DNA of 64,000 nucleotides from Bellilinea sp040754815 (GTDB taxonomy: Bacteria > Chloroflexota > Anaerolineae > Anaerolineales > Anaerolineaceae), in NCBI GenBank assembly GCA_040754815.1, contig JBFMBX010000008.1, positions 62,001 through 126,000 on the forward strand. Direction: 5' to 3'. Positions 9,032-16,822 of the stretch are shown here, piece by piece (the first letter of the stretch is position 1; every line of letters starts with the position of its first letter). The position numbers and the translations under genes are program-made. The notes under the pieces are model-generated. The model made no database searches. It was not told where the DNA came from and worked only from the letters and a program-made list of their open reading frames with translations.

Positions 9032-10314
9032 AGAGGGGAGAAAAGGGGTTTAACAGCCCGCTCACCCGCCGGGGAAGAATTCAATACCTCAGCATAAATG
9101 GACTGTATTTCGCCGGTGATTTTTTCCCACGAATAGGATCGCGCTGCCTGATGTGCCTGCATGCCAAGGCGGTCTCTCAAATCCGGATTTGTGATAATCT
9201 CTTTGAGCCGGCTGCCAAGAACTTCCGGTTCTCCATCCGGCACCACAAATCCCGTAACTCCATCCTTTACTAAAAATGCCAGTCCTCCCACCTGTGAAGC
9301 GACCACGGGAGTGCCGCAAGCCATCGCTTCCAGAGCGACCATGCCAAAGGACTCATAGTGGGAGGGAACGACTACCACATCTGCCGCAGAATAGTAATAG
9401 GGTAAAGAGTCCTGATCGCGTTTTCCAAGAAACATAACGAGATCCCGGATGCCAAGAGTTTTAACCAGGGTTTGCAAGCGTGCCATTTCGGCGTTAACGC
9501 TTAATTCGGTTTCTTCGGGGTCGCCGCCCACAATAACCAGAGTGTGCTGGCAGCGTGATATGTCGGAGGATTGCTGAATCCAGGCAAAAGCCCGAATGAG
9601 CGTTTCCAATCCTTTGAGCGGTTCAATGCGTCCCACGAATAAAATCATGCGGTTTTTGAGCGGCACACCAATGACATCCCGGGCTTCATCGCGGGGAATG
9701 GGATAAAAGCGGCTTAAATCCACACCCGGCGGAACGACCCTTAGTTTTTTGGAATCGGCACGGTAAAGGAATTCCAGTTGGGACTGCTCGGCGGGGGTGG
9801 CAGCCACAATCCGGTCAGCAATTTGTAATATTTGACGTTCTCCCGCAAGACGGTACTCCCCCTCTGTTTCTTCGGGCGAGCGGGCAATCCGGTTTTTCAT
9901 GAGGACAAGGGTATGGTACATATGAATAATGGGAATTTTCCAGACCGCCTTCAGCTGCTCAGCAGCCACGCCGGACATCCAGTAATGACTGTGAATGATA
10001 TCGTAGTGCAAATCTTTGCTTTGCGTGAATTTCAAAATTCCTTCCACGAATTCGGGTATATAACTGGCCAGTTCTTTTTTGGGCAGGGGAATTTCCGGCC
10101 CCGCGGGTATGTGAACAACCCGATTGCCATGCCCTAGATTGTGCAAGACATGCGGAACATGTTCATCTTGCGAACGGGTGAAAACATCCACGTGCACTCC
10201 CGCCTTGCCCAAAAAGCGGGTAAGTTCTGCAACATAAACATTCATGCCACCGGTGTCTTTACCCCCCAGGGTAGCTAATGGACAGGTATGATATGAAATC
10301 ATGGCAATGTTCAT
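9028..10314 (-). CDS. GT4 family glycosyltransferase (MshA/sucrose-phosphate-synthase-like)
   Basis: A 428-residue GT-B enzyme. The N-terminal half starts MNIAMISYHTCPL and has the loop GGMNVYVAELTRFL typical of MshA and sucrose-6-phosphate synthase relatives. The C-terminal half has FVGRIEPLKGLETLI and the donor-binding motif SHYESFGMVALEAMACGTPVV. It is a retaining transferase using a nucleotide sugar; the acceptor is unknown, and I see no evidence for mycothiol synthesis here. I placed the start at 10314 because AAGGAA precedes it and the conserved domain begins there; a longer frame would run into the tRNA gene. Confidence 0.87.
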   Translation of the reverse strand: MNIAMISYHTCPLATLGGKDTGGMNVYVAELTRFLGKAGVHVDVFTRSQDEHVPHVLHNLGHGNRVVHIPAGPEIPLPKKELASYIPEFVEGILKFTQSKDLHYDIIHSHYWMSGVAAEQLKAVWKIPIIHMYHTLVLMKNRIARSPEETEGEYRLAGERQILQIADRIVAATPAEQSQLEFLYRADSKKLRVVPPGVDLSRFYPIPRDEARDVIGVPLKNRMILFVGRIEPLKGLETLIRAFAWIQQSSDISRCQHTLVIVGGDPEETELSVNAEMARLQTLVKTLGIRDLVMFLGKRDQDSLPYYYSAADVVVVPSHYESFGMVALEAMACGTPVVASQVGGLAFLVKDGVTGFVVPDGEPEVLGSRLKEIITNPDLRDRLGMQAHQAARSYSWEKITGEIQSIYAEVLNSSPAGERAVKPLFSPL

Positions 10315-10324
10315 TGAAAATTCC

Positions 10325-10354
10325 TTGCCCGATAAAGAGGTGTGCTGGTATAAT
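10325..10354 (+). promoter_or_regulatory. Promoter of the tRNA-Thr gene
   Basis: A -35-like TTGCCC (10325-10330) and a perfect -10 TATAAT (10349-10354) are 18 bp apart, 9 nt before the mature tRNA 5' end. Confidence 0.55.
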
Positions 10355-10363
10355 TTGAGCCAC

Positions 10364-10436
10364 GCCACCGTAGCTCAGACGGTAGAGCAGGCGTTTCGTA
10401 AACGTCTGGTCAAGGGTTCGAGTCCCTTCGGTGGCT
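10364..10436 (+). tRNA. tRNA-Thr (anticodon CGU)
   Basis: A 73-nt cloverleaf can be drawn by hand. The acceptor stem GCCACCG (10364-10370) pairs with CGGTGGC (10429-10435). The D stem is GCTC/GAGC. The anticodon stem GGCGT/ACGTC encloses TTCGTAA with anticodon CGT at 10397-10399, reading ACG. The T arm AAGGG/CCCTT encloses TTCGAGT. The discriminator base is T at 10436 and no CCA is encoded. Confidence 0.97.
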
Positions 10437-10503
10437 CTTTTGATTCTAATACAACAAATCTATTTGATTTAGAGTTCTCGAAAGAGTTTACAGACTTTCG
10501 GTT

Positions 10504-10704
10504 TTAAAAACCAAACTGAAACCAATCAGTACCGGTGATAACCGAAAGGACGAGGATAACAAACACGATTAATAGAAGCGTTCCGCAACCACATCCAAAA
10601 CAATTACCGCTTCCAAAGCCAAACCGGGATTGCAACCAGCCAAACAAACGGTCGAGCAAAAACAATTTGAGTAATCCAGACAGGCAACCGGGGCGATCAT
10701 CCAT
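10504..10704 (-). CDS. Small membrane protein with Cys/Gly-rich patch
   Basis: A 66-residue protein. An amphipathic N-terminal half (CLSGLLKLFLLDRLFGWLQ) is followed by a Gly/Cys patch NCFGCGCG at about 42-49 and one transmembrane helix (TLLLIVFVILVLSVI). The start at 10704 has GGAG upstream, whereas a longer frame to 10764 has no such site. The function is unknown. The three closely spaced cysteines next to the membrane could bind metal or carry lipid or disulfide, but nothing in the context decides this. Confidence 0.6.
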   Translation of the reverse strand: MDDRPGCLSGLLKLFLLDRLFGWLQSRFGFGSGNCFGCGCGTLLLIVFVILVLSVITGTDWFQFGF

Positions 10705-10810
10705 CACTTTTTCTCCTTTTTTACATCTTTTTATATTAACGAGTAGACTCGAATAAAGTTGCATCTCTCCTGCTGTATAAACATTGGAGGATTTGATTTT
10801 TTAAAAACAC

Positions 10811-10840
10811 TTGACAATCCTTATTGAAGTTCGGTAGAAT
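10811..10840 (+). promoter_or_regulatory. his operon promoter
   Basis: A perfect -35 TTGACA (10811-10816) and -10 TAGAAT (10835-10840) are 18 bp apart. The -10 ends 6 nt before the hisL ATG, so the transcript probably begins at the AUG itself. Confidence 0.8.
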
Positions 10841-10846
10841 GACAGC

Positions 10847-10921
10847 ATGATACCTGCAAGAACCCCTGCCATTCATTTGCATCATCATCATTCCTTTGAC
10901 CTCCTCCGGCCGATCAGGTGA
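10847..10921 (+). CDS. hisL: His operon leader peptide
   Basis: A 24-codon ORF starting ATG ATA CCT and ending TGA at 10919-10921. Its middle encodes HLHHHH, five His codons (all CAT) out of six, between 10874 and 10891. It sits between a strong promoter and a terminator hairpin directly in front of hisG, the classic arrangement of a histidine attenuator. The ORF has no Shine-Dalgarno sequence; the -10 box is 6 nt upstream, so it is probably translated from a leaderless 5' end. Stalling at the His codons when charged tRNA-His is scarce would favour read-through into hisG. Confidence 0.88.
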   Translation: MIPARTPAIHLHHHHSFDLLRPIR

Positions 10922-10983
10922 GTGGGTTCGTTCAGGTATTTTGATACATCTATCCAGCCCCCGCCAATCGGCGGGGGCTTTTT
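10899..10983 (+). promoter_or_regulatory. Histidine attenuator (pause stem, antiterminator, terminator)
   Basis: Three mutually exclusive stems can be drawn. Stem 1:2 pairs 10899-10906 with 10920-10927 (7 of 8 pairs, one G-U). Stem 2:3 pairs GGGTT (10924-10928) with AGCCC (10956-10960). Stem 3:4 is a perfect 10-bp terminator, 10956-10965 with 10970-10979, loop AATC, followed by a T run (10979-10983). A ribosome stalled on the His codons would cover strand 1, free strand 2 and so prevent the terminator. Confidence 0.8.
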
Positions 10984-11009
10984 ATATTTATTAGCCAGTA
11001 AGGTGCAGT

Positions 11010-12032
11010 ATGAATTTCAGAATTTCTTTACCTTCTAAAGGGCGTTTAGCCGAAGAGTCGTTGAGTTTTTTGGAATCGTGTGGTTTGAGGGTTTATAAGC
11101 CAAATCCGCGACAGTATGAAGCACTCTTGCCAGATTTGCCGGACGTAAAAGTGATCTTCCAGAGACCAGCGGATATCGTTGCCAGCGTGACAGACGGCAG
11201 TGTGGATTTTGGGATTACCGGTTTAGACCTGGTATTGGAAAAATCACCAGAACCGGGTTCGATCATGATTTTGCACGAAGCCCTTGGTTTTGGCTCGTGC
11301 ATTTTAAGTCTGGCAGTTCCGGAAACATGGGATGGGGTCAATCGAGTTGAGGAATTGCAGAAGTTTGCGCAACAATTGCGCCGACCAATGCGGGTTGCAA
11401 CCAGATTTCCTCGTTTGACCGGACAATTTCTGGACCGTTATGCCGTTCAAAATGTGCTGATTTCGGCTGAAGGCACACTGGAAACGGCACCGGCAATCGG
11501 CTACGCGGATATGATCAGCGATCTGGTTGCTTCTGGCCAGACCTTGCGTGATAACCGATTGAAGGTGCTTGAAGGAGGGCAAATTTTACGCTCGCAAGCG
11601 GTATTAATTGCCAATTTTTATCGTTTGAAACAGAACGAGCAGGCTCAAAACCTGGCGCGCCATTTGCTTGAATTGATTGAAGCGCATTTGCGCGGCAGTA
11701 CCAATTTTTCGGTTTTTGCAAATATGCGCGGCCCTTCAGCTCAGGCAGTGGCGGTTCGGATTTTCAATCACAGTGCTTTACATGGATTACAGGGGCCGAC
11801 AATTTCACCCGTTTTTACTTCTGAGGGGAATGGTGACTGGTATGCCGTGCATGTGGTGGTTGAAAAACAGGAAATCTACCGCGCAGTGAATGAATTGCGT
11901 GCTGTTGGTGGAAGCGGGGTTGTGGTAGTACCGGTGACTTACATCTTCGATGAAGAGCCACCGCGCTGTTTGAAAATGACTCAAGTCTTGAAGTCTGAAA
12001 CGCCCCCGCGGTTGTCCGATCTAATTGCCTGA
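11010..12032 (+). CDS. hisG: ATP phosphoribosyltransferase
   Basis: 340 residues; first enzyme of histidine synthesis, joining ATP and PRPP. The N-terminus ISLPSKGRLAEESLSFLE and the segments QRPADIVASVTDGSVDFGITGLDL and YADMISDLVASGQTLRDN are typical of HisG. The protein is longer than the usual 200-residue short form or 290-300-residue long form. The last 120 residues or so contain a HisG_C-like region (RGPSAQAVAVRIF, then YAVHVVVEKQEIYRAVNELR), so it is a regulatory long form with extra sequence. AAGGTG precedes the ATG. It is the first structural gene after the attenuator. Confidence 0.9.
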   Translation: MNFRISLPSKGRLAEESLSFLESCGLRVYKPNPRQYEALLPDLPDVKVIFQRPADIVASVTDGSVDFGITGLDLVLEKSPEPGSIMILHEALGFGSCILSLAVPETWDGVNRVEELQKFAQQLRRPMRVATRFPRLTGQFLDRYAVQNVLISAEGTLETAPAIGYADMISDLVASGQTLRDNRLKVLEGGQILRSQAVLIANFYRLKQNEQAQNLARHLLELIEAHLRGSTNFSVFANMRGPSAQAVAVRIFNHSALHGLQGPTISPVFTSEGNGDWYAVHVVVEKQEIYRAVNELRAVGGSGVVVVPVTYIFDEEPPRCLKMTQVLKSETPPRLSDLIA

Positions 12033-12049
12033 ATTAATGAGGTGCCCCA

Positions 12050-13171
12050 ATGTTGAATGATATAAAAATTCAAGCCAAGCAGTCTTTCGAGAAAATTCCA
12101 TCTTATGTACCAATTGAACCGTTTGAAGTAATTGCTTCGAGAATAGGTAAACCACCGGCAGAAATTATCAAATTAGATGCCAATGAAAACCCCTTTGGCC
12201 TTTCCCCTTTGGCCGCCAAAGCTCTTGCAGATTTACGCTGGGGGAATATTTACCCCGATCCGGAAAGCCGTGGCTTGAGAGAGGCTTTATCTTCATTTCT
12301 TGATATTCCGATGGAGCATATTCTTGCCGGAGCAGGCGCCGATGAATTGATAGACCTGATTTTGCGGGTAATCATACAACCGGGAGATTGTGTGTTGATC
12401 GCGCCCCCGACTTTTGGGATGTATGCCTTTGACACCCGCATCAACGGAGGGCAGGTGATTGAAGTACCGCGGCGGAGGGATTTCACCCTCGACCTTGACG
12501 AGATGGAGCGGGTGGTTTACGAACAAAAACCACGGATTGTGTTTCTGGCGGTACCGAATAATCCCGATGGGAGTATGTTAAGCCTTCGAGAATTGAAACA
12601 AATTTATTCCTGGGATACGCTGGTTGTGCTTGATGAAGCCTATATCGAGTTCAGCGATGAGCGGTTGGGAAAAGGGTTTACCCAAATCCAGCAACCCTTG
12701 AAACGAGATAATGTGATCGTCCTGCGTACCTTCAGCAAATGGGCGGGGCTGGCCGGCTTACGGGTTGGTTATGGCGTGTTTCCGGCATGGATTTTACCGA
12801 TACTGTGGAAGGTGAAGCAGCCCTACAATGTCAATGTTGCTGCCAGTGCCGCTGCGTTGGCTTCATTGAAGGATATAACCTGCTTGATGGAAAGGGTCAA
12901 CCAGATCCGTGCTGAACGAGAGCAGTTGTTTGAGAATCTCCAAAAGGTGAAATGGTTACAACCATATCCTTCGCAGGCAAATTTTATCCTGTGCAAAGTG
13001 TTGGATCGCCCGGCGAAGATGGTTAAGGAAATCCTGATCAAGAAAGGTATTTTCGTCCGCTTCTTTGACACACCCCTTCTCCAGAATTACATTCGCATCA
13101 GTGTGGGGCTTCCCCGACACCATGAGGTTTTATTGAACATCTTGCAGGAATTACAGGAGTATGAACAATGA
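12050..13171 (+). CDS. hisC: Histidinol-phosphate aminotransferase
   Basis: A 373-residue fold-type I PLP enzyme that converts imidazole acetol phosphate to histidinol phosphate. Seen are IIKLDANENPFGLSP near the N-terminus, VLDEAYIEF, and the PLP lysine in RTFSKWAGLAGLRVGYG. The C-terminal FFDTPLLQNYIRISVGLP fits the substrate-binding region. Length matches the family. It is 17 bp after hisG and overlaps hisB by 4 bp. Confidence 0.93.
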   Translation: MLNDIKIQAKQSFEKIPSYVPIEPFEVIASRIGKPPAEIIKLDANENPFGLSPLAAKALADLRWGNIYPDPESRGLREALSSFLDIPMEHILAGAGADELIDLILRVIIQPGDCVLIAPPTFGMYAFDTRINGGQVIEVPRRRDFTLDLDEMERVVYEQKPRIVFLAVPNNPDGSMLSLRELKQIYSWDTLVVLDEAYIEFSDERLGKGFTQIQQPLKRDNVIVLRTFSKWAGLAGLRVGYGVFPAWILPILWKVKQPYNVNVAASAAALASLKDITCLMERVNQIRAEREQLFENLQKVKWLQPYPSQANFILCKVLDRPAKMVKEILIKKGIFVRFFDTPLLQNYIRISVGLPRHHEVLLNILQELQEYEQ

Positions 13172-13785
13172 ATCAACAAACCCAACCGGTTAATCGAGAG
13201 AGTTCACTCAGTAGAAAAACGGGTGAAACTTCTATAGATGTAAATCTGAATCTGGATGGCAATGGCCGGTATGAGATTCAAACCGGCATTGGCTTTTTCG
13301 ATCACATGCTGGAGCAACTGGCTTTTCACGGTTTGTTTGACTTGAAATTGAGGGCAGAGGGGGATTTAGGGGTGGATTTTCACCATATTATTGAAGATTG
13401 TGGCCTGCTGCTGGGTGAATCGTTCGACCGGGCATTGGGAGAACGAAAAGGTCTGGTGCGCAGCGCGGCACAATATGCGCCAATGGATGACAGTCTGGCG
13501 CGGGTGGTGGTGGATCTATCGGGGCGGCCCTATACGGTCATTCGCTGCCGTTGGGTAATGGAACAGGTTGGAGGTATTCCCACCAGTCTATGGGAGCATT
13601 TCCTTGAGTCCTTTGCCCTGCGGGCTCGTTGCAACCTGCATATCAAGGTTTTTTATGGCAAAGATGGTCACCACCAAATGGAAGCGGTATTCAAGGCACT
13701 GGGCAGAAGTTTGTGCGCCGCAAGCCGGCTTGAACCCCGGCGTATGAATATTGTTCCCTCCACGAAAGGAGCGCTGAATGTCTGA
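13168..13785 (+). CDS. hisB: Imidazoleglycerol-phosphate dehydratase
   Basis: 205 residues; monofunctional IGPD, without the phosphatase domain found in enterobacterial HisB. The metal-binding repeats DFHHIIEDCG and GHHQMEAVFKALGRSL are both intact, as is FFDHMLEQLAFHG. It dehydrates imidazole glycerol phosphate to imidazole acetol phosphate. The start overlaps hisC (ATGA) and the end overlaps hisH by 8 bp. Because HisB is monofunctional, a separate histidinol-phosphate phosphatase must exist elsewhere. Confidence 0.94.
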   Translation: MNQQTQPVNRESSLSRKTGETSIDVNLNLDGNGRYEIQTGIGFFDHMLEQLAFHGLFDLKLRAEGDLGVDFHHIIEDCGLLLGESFDRALGERKGLVRSAAQYAPMDDSLARVVVDLSGRPYTVIRCRWVMEQVGGIPTSLWEHFLESFALRARCNLHIKVFYGKDGHHQMEAVFKALGRSLCAASRLEPRRMNIVPSTKGALNV

Positions 13786-14392
13786 TAAAGTTGTGGTAGT
13801 GGACGCCGGTACGGGTAACCTGCGCTCGGTTGTTGCTGCCCTGACCAAAATTGGCGCAACGGTGAAGGTAACCGGCAATGCAGATGAGATCAGTAGAGCC
13901 GGGAGGCTGGTATTGCCCGGTGTGGGAGCATTTTCGGAATTTATGCGAGGACTTACTGCTAAGGGCTTGCAGGAAGCATTGCAGGAGTACATCACCAGCC
14001 GCCGCCCGCTGTTAGGGATTTGTGTTGGGATGCAGGCGCTGCTGGAAATGAGCGAGGAGATGGGGCAGTTTGCAGGACTTGGTGTGATTACCGGGCGGGT
14101 GCGGAAATTTCCGAAAGTTGAGTCTTACAAAGTTCCTCACACGGGCTGGAATCAGGTGTGGCTCGAAAAGGATTCGCCTCTGACGCGAGGGCTGTCTTCC
14201 GGTTTTTATGTGTATTTCAACCATAGTTACTTCTGTCAGCCGGAGCAGAGTTCCATCGTCTTGGGCGTTACAGATTATTCAGTGAATTTTTGCAGCATCT
14301 TTGGGGATGGCGTGGTGTTTGGTGTTCAGTTTCATCCCGAAAAGAGCCAGCGGATTGGTGAACGGCTGTTATGGAATTTTTTGCAGTTGTAA
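13778..14392 (+). CDS. hisH: Imidazole glycerol phosphate synthase, glutaminase subunit
   Basis: A 204-residue class I glutamine amidotransferase. The nucleophile Cys lies in LLGICVGMQALLE and the His/Glu pair in GVQFHPEKSQRIG; DAGTGNLRSVVAALTKIG is the typical N-terminus. It supplies ammonia to HisF. It overlaps hisB and is followed after 16 bp by hisA. Confidence 0.94.
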   Translation: MSDKVVVVDAGTGNLRSVVAALTKIGATVKVTGNADEISRAGRLVLPGVGAFSEFMRGLTAKGLQEALQEYITSRRPLLGICVGMQALLEMSEEMGQFAGLGVITGRVRKFPKVESYKVPHTGWNQVWLEKDSPLTRGLSSGFYVYFNHSYFCQPEQSSIVLGVTDYSVNFCSIFGDGVVFGVQFHPEKSQRIGERLLWNFLQL

Positions 14393-14408
14393 ATGATAAG
14401 GGATTGAG

Positions 14409-15161
14409 ATGGACAGTTTCACAATTTTCCCGGCGATTGATTTACGAGGTGGCAACGTCGTTCGATTAGAAGAAGGTGACCCGGCGCGAGAGACTCTTTT
14501 CAGCCCCGACCCGGTTGAAGTGGCCTACCGGTTTTTGAGTGCCGGAGCGCGATGGCTGCATCTCATCAATTTGGATGGCGCTTTTGGTGATGAATCCACC
14601 GCCAGAAAGAATGAAACCGCCATCCTTAAAATTTTGGAAATTGCGTTTGAGTTTGGAGGACAGATTCAGGTTGGTGGCGGCATTCGTTCTGAAAGAACGA
14701 TAGATCGCTTACTGGCAATGGGGGTGAAGCGGGTAATACTGGGAACACTGGCTTTTCAAGCGCCTGAACTGGTGGCTGCGGCGTTATTACGCTGGGGTGA
14801 TGAACGGATAGCAGTCAGCATGGATTTGCGCCACGGTAAAATTCAAACCCACGGCTGGCAAAAAAGTATCGAAATATCCCCTGATGTGTGGATCGCTCAT
14901 CTTACAGAGACAGGTCTGAGATGGGTAATTTTAACGGACGTAGAACGCGATGGCAGGTTAGGCGGAGCAAACCTCGACCTGATCAAGTTGCTGCCCGATG
15001 ATGATCGCTTACATCCTGTGCTGGCGGGAGGAGTGGGCAACCTGAACGACATACGAATGGCAAAGCAAGCCGGTTTTGCGGGAGTGATCATTGGCAGGGC
15101 GTTATATACCGGCGAATTGAATCTGCCCGAGTTGATAAAGGAGGTCAGCAATGCTGGCTAG
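14409..15161 (+). CDS. hisA: ProFAR isomerase (HisA)
   Basis: A 250-residue (beta/alpha)8 barrel that isomerises ProFAR to PRFAR. FPAIDLRGGNVVRLEEGD at the N-terminus, QVGGGIRSERTIDRLL in the middle and VLAGGVGNLNDI near the end are the duplicated phosphate-binding half-barrel motifs. The catalytic Asp is at about residue 11, and a second Asp occurs in ILTDVERDGRLGG. It overlaps hisF by 11 bp. Confidence 0.92.
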   Translation: MDSFTIFPAIDLRGGNVVRLEEGDPARETLFSPDPVEVAYRFLSAGARWLHLINLDGAFGDESTARKNETAILKILEIAFEFGGQIQVGGGIRSERTIDRLLAMGVKRVILGTLAFQAPELVAAALLRWGDERIAVSMDLRHGKIQTHGWQKSIEISPDVWIAHLTETGLRWVILTDVERDGRLGGANLDLIKLLPDDDRLHPVLAGGVGNLNDIRMAKQAGFAGVIIGRALYTGELNLPELIKEVSNAG

Positions 15162-15942
15162 GCGGATCATTCCCTGTCTGGATATCAGAGGTGGGCGAGT
15201 GGTTAAAGGAATTAACTTCATTGGCCTGCGAGATGCCGGCGACCCGCTTCAACAAGCAGCGCTGTATGATGCAATGGGAGCGGATGAACTGGTGTTTCTG
15301 GATATTGAGGCTACACCGTCAGGGCGGGAAACCGTTATTGATCTGGTCTCGCGTGTGGCGGAGCAAGTTCGAATGCCGCTAACGGTGGGCGGTGGTGTGC
15401 GTCAGGTGGAGGATATGCGCCGATTGCTTCTGGCTGGTGCCGATAAGATCAGCATAAATTCGGCGGCGGTGCGAAATCCTCAACTCTTGCGCAAAGGTGC
15501 TGAGCGCTTCGGTAGTCAGTGCATTGTGCTGGCAGTGGATGCAAGAAGGGTTGACACCGATAGCGGCACGCATTGGTGGGAAGTGGTGGTGGATGGGGGC
15601 AGAACACCTACCGGATTGGAGGCACTGGACTGGGCAAAACGGGCGGTTGAGTTAGGGGCTGGCGAAATTTTACTGACCAGTATGGACCGGGATGGTACCC
15701 GAAATGGTTATGATCTGGAACTTACCCGGCTTTTTTCTGCCAATTTGCCTGTGCCGGTGATTGCCTCTGGCGGTGCAGGAAGTGCGGAGCATTTTGCTGA
15801 TGTGTTCTTAAGAGGCGGAGCAGATGCGGCTCTGGCTGCGACACTGTTTCATGACGGCATCCTTCGCATTCCCGATCTAAAACAATTCCTATCTGAAAAG
15901 AAAATCCCTATACGACCGGTAGATCAGGAAATTTCGATATGA
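15151..15942 (+). CDS. hisF: Imidazole glycerol phosphate synthase, cyclase subunit
   Basis: A 263-residue barrel that partners HisH to make imidazole glycerol phosphate and AICAR. RIIPCLDIRGGRVVKGINF carries the catalytic Asp11, and LLTSMDRDGTRNGYDLELT carries the second catalytic Asp. PLTVGGGVRQVEDMRRLL and VIASGGAGSAEHF are the phosphate sites. A good GGAGG lies before the ATG inside the hisA end, so the pair is coupled. Confidence 0.95.
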   Translation: MLARRIIPCLDIRGGRVVKGINFIGLRDAGDPLQQAALYDAMGADELVFLDIEATPSGRETVIDLVSRVAEQVRMPLTVGGGVRQVEDMRRLLLAGADKISINSAAVRNPQLLRKGAERFGSQCIVLAVDARRVDTDSGTHWWEVVVDGGRTPTGLEALDWAKRAVELGAGEILLTSMDRDGTRNGYDLELTRLFSANLPVPVIASGGAGSAEHFADVFLRGGADAALAATLFHDGILRIPDLKQFLSEKKIPIRPVDQEISI

Positions 15943-16268
15943 ACGAGAATACCGACTTGAAGTTTGACCAAAAGGGTTTGATCCCCGCCATTATTCAAGA
16001 TGTTTTCAGCGGGCAGGTGTTGATGCTGGGCTGGATGAATGAAGAATCAATCCGCCTGACGCAAAGCACTGGATGGGTGCATTTCTGGTCGCGAAGCCGG
16101 CAACAATTATGGAAAAAAGGCGAAACTTCCGGCCATTTCCTGCAGGTTATCGAGATGTTTGCGGATTGTGACCGAGATGCGCTTTTGGTACATGTGTTAC
16201 GGCGGGGACCGGTCTGTCACACCGGCATGGTTACCTGCTTTCACACTTCACTGGAAAGAGGCGATTAA
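15939..16268 (+). CDS. hisI: Phosphoribosyl-AMP cyclohydrolase
   Basis: 109 residues, monofunctional HisI. The Mg/Zn-binding motif DCDRDALLVHV and the second Cys pair in RRGPVCHTGMVTCFH are intact. LMLGWMNEESIRLTQSTG and WSRSRQQLWKKGETSGH are the other family motifs. It opens the adenine ring of PR-AMP. It is separate from hisE, whereas many bacteria carry a hisIE fusion. It overlaps hisF by 4 bp. Confidence 0.95.
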   Translation: MNENTDLKFDQKGLIPAIIQDVFSGQVLMLGWMNEESIRLTQSTGWVHFWSRSRQQLWKKGETSGHFLQVIEMFADCDRDALLVHVLRRGPVCHTGMVTCFHTSLERGD

Positions 16269-16273
16269 AAACT

Positions 16274-16561
16274 ATGTTTCTGGATGAATTAGTAAATGTC
16301 ATTGAAGACCGCAAGCAGAATCCCCGGGCGGGTTCATACACAAATCAATTGTTTGCCAGCGGTGAGGATGAGATCTTGAAAAAGGTAGGGGAAGAAGCTG
16401 TTGAATTGATTCTGGCAGCCAAAGCACAGGGTCGCCAGCGGCTTATTGAAGAAGCAGGTGATTTGTTTTACCATTTACTGGTTTTGCTTTCCGTAAAAGG
16501 AGTGAAATTAGGCGAAATTGAAAATGAACTTCGCCGTCGGCACAAACCGGAGGGTCCATAA
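16274..16561 (+). CDS. hisE: Phosphoribosyl-ATP pyrophosphatase
   Basis: A 95-residue all-alpha MazG-like enzyme that cleaves PR-ATP to PR-AMP. Typical motifs are NPRAGSYTNQLFASGEDEILKK, VGEEAVELILAAK and LIEEAGDLFYHLLVLL, with the metal-binding EE..D pattern. It is the last gene of the operon; no hisD follows. Confidence 0.94.
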   Translation: MFLDELVNVIEDRKQNPRAGSYTNQLFASGEDEILKKVGEEAVELILAAKAQGRQRLIEEAGDLFYHLLVLLSVKGVKLGEIENELRRRHKPEGP

Positions 16562-16630
16562 GGATGACCACTCCAAAAAAATTGAGAGGGATAAAAATCT
16601 TCCATTCAGACAAAATGTGATTATAATAAT

Positions 16631-16780
16631 GCCAATCCATTTGCCCGGTTACAGGCAAGCAAAAAGTTTGCACTGACCCGAAAGTTGCCCTGGCAAGGCA
16701 TGCGTCTGTCCGTTACGCACCTTAAAAATGCTGTAACGAATAAATCCGACCTCAAATCATGAGGGAGGGTTGTTTTTGGC
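16631..16780 (+). ncRNA. Candidate structured ncRNA, 6S-like
   Basis: The gap of 451 bp after hisE has a TATAAT at 16622-16627 and then about 150 nt without a plausible gene. The ends can pair (GCCAA 16631-16635 with TTGGC 16776-16780, then CCC with GGG). Inside are several local hairpins, including CGTTAC/GTAACG and CCTCA/TGAGG. The segment from GCATGC (16699) through CTGTCCGT and ACCTTAAAA to GGGTT runs in the same order as the 3' half of E. coli 6S RNA as I remember it. This suggests a 6S homologue, an RNA that binds RNA polymerase, but the alignment was made from memory and is short. Confidence 0.4.
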
Positions 16781-16822
16781 GCCGTTTTCTCCGGCAGGCG
16801 GAACTACGGAGCCAATTTTTTT
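16776..16822 (+). terminator. Rho-independent terminator of the ncRNA candidate
   Basis: TTGGC (16776-16780) pairs with GCCAA at 16811-16815, reinforced by CCG/CGG inside, and is followed by seven T residues. The same TTGGC could also close the RNA by pairing with its 5' end. Confidence 0.55.

Noticed and set aside
10880..10891. The CAT repeat as a microsatellite or metal-binding peptide
   Set aside because: Its place between a promoter and a terminator in front of hisG makes a histidine leader peptide the better reading.
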